A program made the position numbers and the translations under genes. The notes beneath the pieces were generated by a model, which worked only from the letters and a program-made list of their open reading frames with translations, did not search any database and was not told the DNA's origin. A stretch of 64,000 bases of DNA, taken from NCBI GenBank assembly GCA_964035575.1, contig OZ037931.1, forward strand, positions 629,567 through 693,566, in the 5' to 3' direction. Shown one piece after another: positions 1 to 10,259 of this stretch; the first letter of the stretch is position 1; each line of letters begins with the position of its first letter. Source of the DNA: Rhynchopus sp. YZ270_cl-10. Its lineage: Eukaryota; Euglenozoa; Diplonemea; Diplonemida; Diplonemidae.

Positions 1-2084
1 CTGATGTCATGAACTTTGTTTGGCTCGTATTTCTTTTATTTGGCGGGTCAAGACATCACCGAGAATGGGGAAAGAAAAACAAAACAAAACGAACGCAAAA
101 TTGAAAAAAAACAAGAAATATAAGAAAACGATAGTGCATACTGTCTGGATGGCGGTTGCACTAAAAACAGATCCATCAAAAAAAAACAAAAAAGAAATTC
201 GTATTTTGAAAATAATTTTTAACAAAAAAAGAAGGGGATCCTTCCCCTTCTTGATATTTCGGAAATAAAAAATAAACCAAAAAAATTTAAAAATAAACAC
301 ACACAATTTGGATTTGGGGGGGAAAAATGAGAGGAAAATGTGATGTATCGGTTTTTGTTTTTTGTGTGTAGACTCTGTATCAATTTGTAGGTACGTGCTA
401 CAAAAAGAAACACAATCAAAGAGCGAACAAAAAACACCCACTCTTTCCTGTTTTTTTCTATACAATTAGATTCACATACTTTCAATTCTGTGAACTGAAA
501 GTATATGAATCTAATTTTCCCCCTTCTTCTTGATTCAACGTTGTTTTTAAATACACAAAAAAAGAATTTTTTTTTTTTTTTAAAAGGTGTCGTGGGGTTC
601 ACTCACCATGACAGAGCTCCCCTTTCGTTTCGGTACTACCACATTTCTTTTGATGTGCACTGTGATTATTATTTACTATTTATCACAGTCACAGCGAAGA
701 GCAAAGGTGGACATGGGGGGCCACGTGGTTACTTTGTCAAAAAATTTGACATTTTTTTTTTCCTCCAAGGTACACTGTCACGAGCGGGGCTTTGTATTTT
801 CAATTTTTTTTGCTTCCTTTTTTTTTGTTATCCTGGTACGGGGTCGTCTCGCTAACCTTTTTCCTTTTTTTCACTTTTTTTTTTTTAAACCCTGGCCAAA
901 AGGTTTATGTTCAGAACCTATTTTTTCTTTTGATTATTGGTGTTTATGTGATGTGAGAAAGATTTAACAATTCAACGCAAAAACAGACCTATTGAGTTTG
1001 ACTCTGGTCTGACTTTTGTGCACTGACATGAAAGGTGTAGTTATAGGTGGGACGCAACATGAAATACCACTGTGGTGGTTAGCTATTATACTTTTCTCTT
1101 TTTTTGAATAATGCGCGTGCACGTGAGACACCTGCATCTTACGAGTTTCCCCCCCCCCCCCCCCCCTTTTTCCTTTTTGTTCCTCCCGAGGGAGTCCACA
1201 ATCTCTAAGAGGCGTCTTGTCAAACTTCACCTTTTTATATACTTATGAGTTGGTTAACCCCCCCTTTTTTTTTCCGGTTGTTTTCAGCCTACCTTCTTCC
1301 CCTTTCCCCCCCCGCCAGATGTTCAGAGACAACACAGAACATTTCCCAGACAACCCTTTTCTTCCCGTGCATGTATTCTTTGAATTTCATTTTTTTTTGA
1401 AATGTGTGGCGCACGAGAAGCACATTTACTTCAAGTTTTTGTTTCCGAACAACAACGAAGGTGGTATAGGATGAGAGCAACATTCATCTTACCAAAAGGT
1501 TTTATTTTTCTTTGAATGCAAAGTGATCTCCCCTTCCGGGGGATTTTTTTATGGGCTGTGAGTGTTATTATTTTTTAAATGTGGACATTTGTCAAAATAT
1601 GGAATTTACTTTCAAAAAGATCGCAAATTTTATTCCCCCCAGAATTGACATCTCGTGTAGCATGTTTTACTGTCTCATTGCAAGGCAAGCAAGCAATGCG
1701 ACCAGCGTTCCAAAACAAAAATAAAAATAAAAAACAGTGATGTACTGTTATTGCGCTTCCCTCCTTCCCCCGTCGCCCCCCTTTTTTTATATCTTTCAAA
1801 AAAAAATGTTTTCTTTAGTTTTCAAACTCCCCCTCCTCAAAATGATAAATACCACTTACCGTGACCGTAACAATAGTGGAAAGTAAGTAATGTGGACCGT
1901 AAAAAAAAGAGACATTGAACAGTGGAGAGATTGCACCTACACTACTCCAACAATTTATCAAAAAAAATGTGTAACATTTTTCAGTTTTGGAGCGTAGAAC
2001 ATTATTACGGTCTACTACTGTTACAGTTTCGGTATTGTCAGCGCCTAGCAGAGACAGGATGGTCTGTCTTCTTTGAAAGATATG

Positions 2085-2198
2085 CCGTATTCGTACAAAT
2101 TATCGACCGTAAATAATGTTCGACCTTTTCAGGATTTTTTCTGGAAATTCGACCTTTTTTTTTTTACGGGTCGATAATTTTTTTTTGTACGAATACGG
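2085..2198. mobile_element. TA-flanked MITE
   Basis: A 114-bp element has inverted ends CCGTATTCGTAC and GTACGAATACGG and internal GTCGA-rich inverted repeats. A TA lies on its right side. The left TA is altered here but intact in copy 2 (30739-30740). A third copy lies at 49196-49293 with TA on both sides. Size, inverted ends and TA duplication fit a Tc1/mariner-type non-autonomous element; the superfamily is inferred. Confidence 0.75.
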
Positions 2199-2697
2199 TA
2201 CATACAAGGCACATCTCATCTCTCCGGCAAAATCCTCTTCAATTCAACGAGGCTTTTGGCAGCGTAGGCGAATCTCTCCATGGTTTCTTCTGGGGCTCTG
2301 GCGACCTCTTCACCACCCCCTTTGCATGAGCACGACCGAGCTGCGTTTTTTTAGCACGTTGCAACTACTTCTGGGCAGCAGTGTTGTGTCCAGTGTGAAA
2401 AAGAGGTTTCAAATTACATTTCTTTTTTTTTGCATTTATTTCACCAAAATCCACCTGATTTGTACCGTATAGGTGCGTATACGGTCCTTTATGGTCCTGT
2501 ACGCCTGCACGGTGACCAGTTTGAGCGGGAGAGAAATTCTCAACCAGTATTCTTCGTCCACTTTTTGACGCTCTCCCACATCAAACTGGCTACCGTGGGT
2601 ACGCGGGGTAATCAATCAGGTGGAAGATATGAACAAAGCATGGAACCAATTATGCAGTGTTTTTGTGTTAGTGATGAGCAGTGACTGAGCCCTGCTG

Positions 2698-2751
2698 TGT
2701 AAGGTGATGAGGCATTGCGTACTTTCAACTTCTCTTTTTGTTTTTTTTTTT
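2698..2751 (+). repeat. S1-type structured repeat, tail only
   Basis: The segment GAGGCATTGCGTACTTTCAA followed by CTTCTCTTTTTG and a T-run matches the 3' part of the S1 family (see 11469-11595). The first hairpin is not recognisable. The same copy lies at 31446-31510. Confidence 0.5.
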
Positions 2752-3548
2752 GTCGGGTCTGATAAATCATCTGAGCTGTTTGACATGCGCAACAAAAAAC
2801 AAAAATAATACAGAACTGACCTCACCCAAAGAACGATCAAATAAGAACATAGAAGCAGAGTCGCGAGATAGAAGACAAATGTCCATTTCTCTCATTTTCT
2901 TCTGCCAAAAAAAGCAAAAAAAAAAGCAACAAAAAAAACCCCCCACCTTCTTTCCCCCTGCTATCCTTAAGACTGCTTCGCTCTCGGAGCACCCAAAAAA
3001 AATAATAAAAAAGCAAAATCTGGAGGCCCGTTGTTTCATAATTCGTTAGTTCAGGTTCGATTGTTTGCATTTTTTTTTTCTCTTCTCTCCTCCATTTTGC
3101 GGTACGTCCGTTACACGATTAAATTTCAGATGCATTTTTTTTAGCACGCATTTTTTTTTTGTGCTATCGATCCGTCTGCATTTGTCAATTTGTAATGTGC
3201 CCTCGTTTTTCTCTTTTTTCTTTTTTTTCTTGCAAAACGCACTGCGCCCGTTGTCTCCGTTGACATCTGTTATGCCAATGTTCTCCTAGGTATTGTGCAT
3301 ATGCATGAGGTGCAGCGCATTCAATGCCTTTTTTTCTTTTTTCTTTTTATTTTTGTACATCCGGCGTTATATCAAAGATGAGGATGATATAAAAGTTATA
3401 ACGTTATTGGTGCTATGGGAAATCAGTCAACGACCTGTCAATATATGGGAGGCGTGCCCTTTTAAAATTTACCATTGCATTTTTTGTGTGTTTTTTTTAG
3501 ACCAAAAATCGGGGGGAAATTAAAAAAAAATGACACCCCCCCCCCTAC

Positions 3549-3590
3549 GTCAGCGACCTGTCAATATCGACCCCTCCCGGAGCACCAGTT
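3549..3590 (+). repeat. Left member of a 42-bp inverted repeat pair
   Basis: The sequence beginning GTCAGCGACCTGTCAATATC matches the reverse complement of 7025-7067 over its whole length apart from a 2-base indel. The pair encloses about 3.4 kb holding a TIR element, gene R and the COMMD gene. The duplicate pair is at 32281-32323 and 37375-37417. A degenerate direct relative lies at about 3428-3475. They could be ends of an old transposon or two opposed copies of a short repeat. Confidence 0.7.
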
Positions 3591-4502
3591 ACGGATTTCT
3601 TCTTTTAAATTTTACGTTATCCAGAACGTTACAACAATTGTTATCATTTGATATAACGCCCTTGTGTATGTTTTATATTTCACTGTATGCCCCCGACCTC
3701 CCACCTCCCACCTCCCATGGTTTACATACCCGACTTTCGCCTGTATCGGAAAGAAGCGGTTTTTTGTCTACCTCTGCAATGCTGATTGTACTGTGCAGGC
3801 CGACGTCGCGCCCCATTAGATGAATACGCAAAGATGGATTCTGACCACACAGTATAGCCGCCATTGCCCCCTCCCCCCATACCCCATATCCTGCAACAGT
3901 CTGATCGCTCCCGCCCTCCCCTTCATCCCTGGATTTTTATGAATGTGATCAAGGTGACTGAGCAAGAGGCTTAGAGTCATCTTATAAACTTTTTCTTTTA
4001 TTTTTTTGACACGAAGTTTTGGGTTCTTTTAAAATGTGTGTGTATGGGAGATAGCACTTCATCTTTCAAGGATTTTTTGCTCCAAAAAAAAAAAATCCCG
4101 GCAACAACTGCAACCCAACTGATTGTGTCAAGCATATGTTTTCACTCACGGTGTGGCGTTTTTTTTTTGTTCATTGAATGAAATGAGAGCGGGTTCTGTT
4201 TTTGATTAAACACTAAAGGCTTTGGGTTTGCGTTTTTGACTGCACCATTCCTCGTTGAGTCAGGACCCTTTCACAGTTTCAAAAAAAAAAATTATTTTAA
4301 ATTTGTTTGAGGCCGTACACGGGGCGTTCCTGAACCCCCTTTTGCACACACCCTCATAAAATGTGTCTCAGAATATTCTGTTTTTGTCCCGTTCCAACCC
4401 CAGGACAAATACCGTTTGTTTGGCGTTATTTCCTTCCTCCTCCTCCCCCCTGATCGGATGTGCTCGTGTGAACATTTTTGGTTTTTTTTTATTGCTCTCA
4501 AG
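3591..4502. other. Intergenic region with S2 repeat
   Basis: No convincing coding frame is present. An S2 repeat lies at 3941-3999. The rest is T-rich sequence with short simple runs, including a three-fold CTCCCAC repeat near 3698-3718. In copy 2 the 1.6 kb TTA-flanked element is inserted at the point corresponding to about 3615. Confidence 0.5.
3941..3999 (+). repeat. S2 structured repeat
   Basis: The segment has GATCAAGGTGACTGAGCAAG, then AGGCTTAG, then TCATCTTATAAACT and a T-rich tail. CTGAGC can pair with GCTTAG around a short loop. Relatives lie at about 6120-6160, 6633-6680, 44802-44861 and 52301-52402, all in + orientation, and at +30350 in copy 2. Layout (hairpin, second weak hairpin, T-run) resembles S1. 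Confidence 0.6.
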
Positions 4503-5251
4503 CAGGGTTTTATCCAGGATTCTGGGGTTTTGGGCCTCAGGGGGTACATTTCCCCCCAAAAAAAAATGAAATTTTTACTAGTGCTTGATGTAATGAAGAA
4601 AATTTGTTTCCCCTGCGGGGAAAAAACTACGCTGATCTTCTCAAATTGTTCTCGCACGGCTTCGTATGAGCCGTCCCGAAGTTGGTTCTCCGATTTGCCC
4701 GTCTCATGAACCTATCGATCCTACCATTGGCATAACTTCAACTGCCACTGGGTACGTACGGGAGTGTTTCTCACACGCAAACTTCAGTACGGAAGAGAAA
4801 TCATTATCGCTGCAACTTGTTATCGCTGTTTTCGCAGTCCTGGCTGATAAGAGACAAGAGCTGAGGTATCTGCACATTCACTTTGTTCTTAGACCGTCTG
4901 ACCACAGCCTTGGTGTAACTTTGTCGGGTAAACCTGTTACACCAATTGTCTGCTTAGAGTACCAGTCGCAAAAAACTTTGAGCAACTAGATATCATGTTT
5001 TCGTGGAGGGGTAGCATGGGGACTATGTCTTTTTTTTTTTTAACCCCAACTTTTTTTTTTTTGGCTTCTTTTGACCGAGCGAGCCAATTGCTCTCCACGG
5101 TGGGGTCACATGTGATATAGTACCTCCCTCCTATGTACCCCCAAAAGACAAAATGTACCCCCTAACAGGGGGTACATTTTTCAAAAAAAAATCTGGAAAA
5201 ATCCTCAGGGGGTACAATGTACCCCCTATACCCCCCCTGGATAAAACCCTG
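4503..5251. mobile_element. 749-bp TIR element with 7-bp target duplication
   Basis: The ends are inverted repeats starting CAGGGTTTTATCCAGG and continuing with GGGGGTACATT / AATGTACCCCC. The element is flanked by TCTCAAG on both sides (4496-4502 and 5252-5258). Inside are perfect short palindromes built on GTACCCCC/GGGGGTAC (about 5153-5177 and 5209-5228). The CAGGG start and 7-8 bp duplication are hAT-like, but the only open frame (107 aa) resembles no transposase I know, so it is probably non-autonomous. It is duplicated at 34853-35601. Confidence 0.75.
4666..4989 (+). CDS. Hypothetical 107-aa ORF inside the TIR element
   Basis: An ATG-started frame of 107 codons occupies the most base-balanced part of the 749-bp element, which is otherwise T-rich. 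I recognise no domain. The protein is not low complexity, has a mildly hydrophobic central segment (SLQLVIAVFAVLA) and no cysteine pattern. Its position entirely between transposon ends suggests either a captured host fragment or a chance frame. There is an identical copy at 35016-35339, but the whole surrounding 9.7 kb is identical, so that is not evidence for selection. Confidence 0.3.
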   Translation: MSRPEVGSPICPSHEPIDPTIGITSTATGYVRECFSHANFSTEEKSLSLQLVIAVFAVLADKRQELRYLHIHFVLRPSDHSLGVTLSGKPVTPIVCLEYQSQKTLSN

Positions 5252-5353
5252 TCTCAAGGCAAGAACCATGGAAAAGGCAGGTGGATAGGGTGAGTTATGT
5301 AGTAGTTTATTTTTTGTGCTGTGTTGTGTTGCAAATTTTCGACAACTGTCGAG

Positions 5354-5941
5354 TCAAAAAAAAAAGGCATGTTCCGGTCCTCCACTGCTCGGCTCCTGCT
5401 GCGCCATGTGCACCTCTAAGCGATGCGCATCCAGCTGCTTCCACAAATCCAACTCCCTTTCCAACCTTCTCTGCTCATTCTCTAAGGTATGCTCCTCTTC
5501 TTGTTGCACCAGCCTTCCTTTCTCTTCGGCAATGCGAGCCTCTTCCTGCCCCTTCCACACCCGTGCAGCCTCCTCCTGTGCACGAAGGGTTAACTCATGG
5601 TGCTGCCTCTGTTGGATTTCATATAACCTCATCGCTTCTACCTGCTGTCTCTGCAGTTCTAAGGCAACCGTCTGCTGTTCTGCTACCATAGCAACCAGCT
5701 CGCGGCTTAGACTGTTAAGGGATAATGCGCTGCAGTGTTCTTCTGTGATGACTGCCTCGCGTGCAGTGTGTTCTAGATCTTCAAATGTGCGACGTTCGTT
5801 GGCAATAAGCTCGACCTTGGCAAGACATGAAGATCTAATCTTATAGGTAACCACAGCGATGCTGTCACGCATTGGATGGCCTGAACAATATTCTTCCACC
5901 AAAACCCTCTGTCTTTCTTTTGCTTCTAATGGGAGAACCAT
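5354..5941 (-). CDS. Gene R: charged helical (coiled-coil) protein, 195 aa
   Basis: The frame starts at an ATG at 5941 and ends with TGA at 5354. The protein is rich in E, R and Q and very likely mostly alpha-helical. Residues 5 to about 110 (LEAKERQ to EIQQRQ) are almost identical to residues about 72-176 of gene A at 10260, apart from one extra valine in R. The C-terminal half (HHELTLRAQEEAARVWKGQE onward) is unique to R. No catalytic domain is recognised. It is transcribed divergently from the COMMD gene, about 305 bp away. The upstream frame extension has no ATG. It is either a real gene that donated a segment to A, or a retained fragment of an older family member. Confidence 0.65.
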   Translation of the reverse strand: MVLPLEAKERQRVLVEEYCSGHPMRDSIAVVTYKIRSSCLAKVELIANERRTFEDLEHTAREAVITEEHCSALSLNSLSRELVAMVAEQQTVALELQRQQVEAMRLYEIQQRQHHELTLRAQEEAARVWKGQEEARIAEEKGRLVQQEEEHTLENEQRRLERELDLWKQLDAHRLEVHMAQQEPSSGGPEHAFFF

Positions 5942-6119
5942 TTTATTTCTCTCTCTCTTTATCTCTCTCTTCTTCTCCCCTGTAAGGGAGTACGCACAGA
6001 GTTTGCGCTGTGCTACACATTTCGTCGATTTCTCAAATATCCCGGCTGCACTGCTTCCACAGAGAATGCGTTTTTTTTGCACTTTTTGCAACTTTCATTT
6101 CTTGCGATGATTAATATGA

Positions 6120-6160
6120 CAAAGCAGAGGTGTGGGTTCATCTTATGAACTCTTTTATCC
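6120..6160 (+). repeat. S2-like repeat
   Basis: GCAGAGGTGTGGGTTCATCTTATGAAC and a T-rich tail match the second half of the S2 family. Here GTTCAT and ATGAAC form a perfect short hairpin around CTT. It lies about 90 bp upstream of the COMMD start codon, between the divergent genes. Confidence 0.45.
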
Positions 6161-6246
6161 TTTCCCCTCCCTCATTTTTCTCCAAGGGAAGCACACACGG
6201 TACACGGACAAAAGAAACTCCCCCGTTTCTTCCAAAAAATATACCA

Positions 6247-6828
6247 ATGGCCGATGCGGTAGAGACAGCGCGGGATTTGATGCGCGAAAAGAGGTTGGTG
6301 GACATGGACTGGCGGTTCGGGATAACTGCTGCGACGAGCGAGACGACGGCAGGGGACAAGGAGGGGAACACGTTCCTGCAGCTGCGTCTTGTGTTGGAGG
6401 ATGGGGAAGGGGTGTGCACACAGCAGTACGTAGGTATGCCATGCGTGCGATGTACTGAGGCCAATACTTCAAATGTTTTATTGCTTGAATGGTCCCAAAA
6501 AGGTAGTCAGGGTACGCTCAACGCCTTTTTTTATTACCCACTACGGTACTTAGGTTTCCTTTTTACATCTTCTGTTGGCCGCAGGGTACTACTTTGTGCT
6601 TTTCGTGCCTGCATTAATAACTTCACTTTCCACCAAGCACAGAGAGGCTTAGGTTCATCTTATAAAGTTCTATTTTAAAACGTAGGACCGCACCGTTAAA
6701 AAGGGAAAACAGCATTTTGCAGTCAAAAATTATTTTTTTCCCTTCTCACAGAAATGTCGCTTGTTCAGCTTTTCGACCTGCTTGCGTCCTTGGAAGCAGC
6801 GAAATCTAAACTGGTGTCGCTAGGATAG
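6247..6828 (+). CDS. COMM-domain protein (COMMD6-like), two exons
   Basis: Exon 1 (6247-6433) encodes MADAVETARD..., then LVDMDWRFGITAATSE and FLQLRLVLEDGEG, the typical first half of a COMM domain. A GT-AG intron (6434-6751, donor GTATGC, acceptor CTCACAG) joins in phase to exon 2 (6752-6828), giving YVEMSLVQLFDLLASLEAAK, the usual C-terminal helix of the domain. The product is 87 aa, close to the short COMMD6 proteins that are little more than the COMM domain. COMMD proteins form heteromeric complexes (Commander/CCC) acting in endosomal cargo recycling and NF-kB control; that role is family knowledge. The splice sites are my inference from frame and family match. The intron carries an S2 repeat. 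Confidence 0.8.
6633..6680 (+). repeat. S2 repeat inside the COMMD intron
   Basis: CCAAGCACAGAGAGGCTTAG then GTTCATCTTATAAAG and a T-rich tail match the S2 consensus. It sits in the first two thirds of the intron in the sense orientation. Confidence 0.6.
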
Positions 6829-7279
6829 GACCTTCGTTAGGTAGGGTTTCGTGCTTTGAGTTGCGGTAGTATCTGTTCTATGTTCTGTTTCCATGACCTA
6901 CGTTCTTTTTTTTGGTCCCCCTTTCTACCCTTTGTGTTCAAAGAAAACGATTTCTTTTCAAAAGCCTCGTGTGAAATTGGGTAGGGTGAAAAAATAAAAG
7001 AAACGACGCTCTTTTTTTTCACACAACTGGTGTCTCCGGGAGGGGTCGATATTGACAGGTCGCTGACACAGGGACTCTATACACACCCCCCCTGATACAG
7101 GTCGTTGACCGACTTCCGAAAGCACCAACAACCCCTTAAAACCCCTCCCTACACCATCCCTTGTAGATTCTCCACCTTTTTTGTCTCTCTTTTGCTTCAG
7201 TTACAAATTGTTTTCACTATTTTTTTTTTGTATCTATCAATAGAACGCTTCGAGAATTCAACAAAACAATGCGAAGAAA
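6829..7279. other. Intergenic, COMMD to RCC1-filamin gene
   Basis: No gene is seen. It holds the right member of the 42-bp inverted repeat (7025-7067) and a T-rich leader before the ATG at 7280. An out-of-frame ATG at 7269 could start a short upstream frame that overlaps the main start. Confidence 0.5.
7025..7067 (-). repeat. Right member of the 42-bp inverted repeat pair
   Basis: This is the reverse complement of 3549-3590 with a 2-base indel. See that entry for interpretation. Confidence 0.7.
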
Positions 7280-10030
7280 ATGGATTATGTCCAAAAACGA
7301 TGTGTCGTACACAGTCTGCAGACGAACCCTGTGTATAATGGACAAATCGTGACCATCACTGCGAGGCAGGAGGCCAGCGGGCGATACGTCGCATTACTAG
7401 AAGGAGACCAACACCTTGGGAAAACACTCTCCCTGAAGGCCGGCAATTTGCATGCGATTGGCGACACTGTTTTCTTACATGATTTGCGCACCCAGCAGCA
7501 CCTCAACGGCAAGCATGGATACATTGTTGTCGCAACCACACCACCCTCCTCGACGCGCACTGCGGTGTACCTCCCTGCTATACAACAGATTATTTCGGTT
7601 AAATCCGAGAATTTTTCAAACACCACACAAAACACACTGTCCGATCTACCAAACCCACCTACACCCCAACCTCTCCGCGGAATGTGCACCGTATACACTT
7701 GGGAGGGAGGCATGCCGAAGGGGGTAAACGGTCTGAAAGGAATGTACATAGTTGATATAGCTTGCGGCTTTGCACATTATGGGGTAGTTACAGGGAAAGA
7801 TGAGGTTTTTATGTGGGGTTCAAATGAACAAAACCAGACCAACCCTTACAATACCACATCCTTCTTTGCGGAGCCGGTGCGAATAGATATTGGTCCCTCT
7901 ATTGCGATATCATGTGGCGCTGCGCATACTGTAGTTCTTTTAAAGGAAGGAACCCTCTGTGCTTGGGGTGCGAATGCGCAAGGCCAGCTTGGAGGTTTTT
8001 CGAAAGGTGTCGTTCAAATTAAAATTCCAGTAAAGATAGTGGCAGTCACATCGGGGATTGGTCATACCATAGCGTTAGACGAAGATGGAGATATCTGGGG
8101 ATGGGGCTGGAACAACCAAGGACAACTTGGCAGTGGAAGTCGAAACAACGTTGTGAGACCAATCAAGCTTTTTGAAGGGGTGATTTATGTGCGTTGTGGG
8201 GGTGGGCATACGATGCTGGTTGATATGGATCATAAGGTGTGGGGTTCTGGGAGCAATGCGTGCGGGCAGATCGGAAACAACAACTTCGACAATTTGGTTC
8301 GATTTGAAGAAAGCTGCACCCTAAACACCCTTGGCCATCGTATCGTCTCTGTGTCATGCGGGGAAGAATACTCCATCGCAATCTCAGAAAATCATTCCGT
8401 GTTTTCAACCGGCCTCAACATCGTTGGCCAGCTCGGTACCGACGAAAGCTTTGGGGCCTTCCGAAGCGTTTTCAAACAAATCCCCATCAGCGCCGAACAC
8501 AAACCCGAATTCATTTCTGGGTCTCAACAGCAGGTTCTCTGCACTACACAGTCCGGCGCTGTGCTCTCCTGGGGTGGGGAGACCACCAACCCTACTATAT
8601 TTCCTTCACTTTCCCGCAAACGCATTTCCCGTCTAATTCCATCACGACGTGGATATTGCGCGCTGTGTGAAGGGCTTTCACCGAAACACACTGTTGTCCG
8701 ATTCTTTCTCAAAAACGATAGCAACGAACTTTCCTCAACCTTTACGGCCTCTGCTGGGGCTGTCCTGCATGGTGACATCACAACGTATTATGAGGATGCT
8801 TCGTCGTACCCGAAGGGAGGAGAAGAAGTGTCCATAGTGGTCCGCCTCTTATCTGACACCGATGAAGTGGTTCTCGAAGGGGTCTTTGATGTGACCGACT
8901 CCTTTGATGGGGTCTATGAAATCTGCGATGCGCGGTTTAAACATTGTGGAAGATATCTTATTGAAGTGGTGATATTGCAGGAGGTGTGTCGAGCGATGGT
9001 GTTAAATGTTGTTCCCGATGTAGTCTCGACGAAGGAGTCTGAGGTAGAGATGTGGGCGCCATTTGAAATTTCCGGGGAGATTCCCGCAGGGACAGCAATA
9101 TTCTTGACCTTCACCCTTCGTGATCGATACGGAAATGAAATCTGCGTGGACACCACAAAATCTGAGGGCATCCACCTCACCTTCCCTAACGGCACCTTCA
9201 GTGCTATTTTTCGCACCATAACAAATAACGCTGTTTCGCTTGCAGTCAAAATTTATGAGACTGGAGATTATGACAATATTATTACCTGGTGGGATGGGCA
9301 TGATGCAAGCAATCTCTACAGTCGCCACGAAATGCACAATATTTTCAGCCAACACCGCTTTTCTGTGATTGGTGGCCCCGCAGTGGTTGGAACTATATCG
9401 GTTTCAACGAATATTGCGCGAATTGGAGAAAAGATTTATTTCAAAATCACTGCACGAGATGCTCACGGAAATGTTACTGCACCTCAGGGGCTTCAAACGG
9501 AGGCGGTGCTACAGTGTATTTCGGATTCGACCAAATCGTTGCTTTGTGTGCTCGAAGATGAAGTTGAAGGCGAGAGGTGTACAGAGATGTGGTCCTTCAC
9601 CCCTGTTGTTGCTGGCGATTTTAGTCTCGCAGTGGTGTCGGGGGGGACGCATTTGGAAGGGAGTCCGTTTGCTTTGGAGGTGGTGCTGTCTGAGGAAGGT
9701 GTCATCTCGCTGATGGGATTGCTTGTGGAGAAGGAGGTGTCTGGGCGGAGGGTGGTCGTGCGTGAGGCGGGGAGGGAGTATCAGAGTGTGATGGATGAGG
9801 CTGTGCAAGCCCTGCGTGTATGTGAGGAGGCAGAGGAGAAAGTGCAGCGTGCTGCGCGTACCCAACGCCGTGCTGAAGCTGCAGCGAAGATAGAACGGTC
9901 ACGTCGTGCAACAGAACAACGTCAGCTCGCAACGCAACGGAAGGCAAAACGGACCGGAGGGGGGTTTGCGGTGAAATTCGCTTGGGGGGAACCAGAGGAG
10001 GAGGACCATGAGAAGGGGTCCACATTGTGA
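7280..10030 (+). CDS. RCC1-repeat / filamin-Ig-repeat protein, 916 aa
   Basis: A single open frame starts at ATG 7280 and ends with TGA at 10030. Residues about 160-440 hold six or so RCC1 beta-propeller repeats, seen as CGxxHxxxL ... WGxNxxGQLG (for example SCGAAHTVVLLKEGTLCAWG and NNQGQLGSG). Residues about 470-840 resemble filamin-type Ig repeats: RDRYGNEIC, ARDAHGNVTAPQG and the closing HLEGSPFALEVV are characteristic. Residues about 845-905 form a basic, A/R/E-rich helical tail. RCC1 propellers and filamin repeats are protein-binding modules, so a scaffold or cytoskeletal adaptor is likely; a guanine-exchange activity cannot be claimed. The combination occurs in some protists. No intron is needed. 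A small upstream ATG at 7269 may reduce initiation. Confidence 0.85.
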   Translation: MDYVQKRCVVHSLQTNPVYNGQIVTITARQEASGRYVALLEGDQHLGKTLSLKAGNLHAIGDTVFLHDLRTQQHLNGKHGYIVVATTPPSSTRTAVYLPAIQQIISVKSENFSNTTQNTLSDLPNPPTPQPLRGMCTVYTWEGGMPKGVNGLKGMYIVDIACGFAHYGVVTGKDEVFMWGSNEQNQTNPYNTTSFFAEPVRIDIGPSIAISCGAAHTVVLLKEGTLCAWGANAQGQLGGFSKGVVQIKIPVKIVAVTSGIGHTIALDEDGDIWGWGWNNQGQLGSGSRNNVVRPIKLFEGVIYVRCGGGHTMLVDMDHKVWGSGSNACGQIGNNNFDNLVRFEESCTLNTLGHRIVSVSCGEEYSIAISENHSVFSTGLNIVGQLGTDESFGAFRSVFKQIPISAEHKPEFISGSQQQVLCTTQSGAVLSWGGETTNPTIFPSLSRKRISRLIPSRRGYCALCEGLSPKHTVVRFFLKNDSNELSSTFTASAGAVLHGDITTYYEDASSYPKGGEEVSIVVRLLSDTDEVVLEGVFDVTDSFDGVYEICDARFKHCGRYLIEVVILQEVCRAMVLNVVPDVVSTKESEVEMWAPFEISGEIPAGTAIFLTFTLRDRYGNEICVDTTKSEGIHLTFPNGTFSAIFRTITNNAVSLAVKIYETGDYDNIITWWDGHDASNLYSRHEMHNIFSQHRFSVIGGPAVVGTISVSTNIARIGEKIYFKITARDAHGNVTAPQGLQTEAVLQCISDSTKSLLCVLEDEVEGERCTEMWSFTPVVAGDFSLAVVSGGTHLEGSPFALEVVLSEEGVISLMGLLVEKEVSGRRVVVREAGREYQSVMDEAVQALRVCEEAEEKVQRAARTQRRAEAAAKIERSRRATEQRQLATQRKAKRTGGGFAVKFAWGEPEEEDHEKGSTL

Positions 10031-10259
10031 AACCATTTTACACAACAAAAAACACATAAAGAAAACCAACAATTTCCCCCCCTTTTTTTTACTCCCCCTA
10101 ACTCACAGAACGTCATTTTTTTTCAGACGCTTTTTTAGAAGTGTCGTTCAACACTCTTCACACCATCACCACCATCACCCTCCCCCTTTTCCCCCCCTTC
10201 CCCTCTACACAAATCACCCTGCAAAAACAAAACAAAGAACTTTCAACTTCCGCTCTGCA

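Larger units (their letters stand above)
1..3548. other. T-rich non-coding region (copy 1)
   Basis: This stretch has long T, A and C runs and no open frame with convincing composition on either strand. It holds one TA-flanked MITE (2085-2198), one S1-type tail (about 2698-2751) and the left member of a 42-bp inverted repeat (from 3549). Compared with 28676-32280 it differs by many small indels and substitutions, as expected for unconstrained DNA. Confidence 0.6.

Noticed and set aside
4292-4709. Overlapping frames of 63-121 codons around the left end of the 749-bp TIR element
   Set aside because: They cross the transposon boundary and have no consistent coding composition.
10008-10259. N-terminal extension of gene A overlapping the RCC1-filamin gene
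   Set aside because: The shared MADMCIIMDLD start with gene B and a leader of Pro/His low complexity favour ATG 10260.
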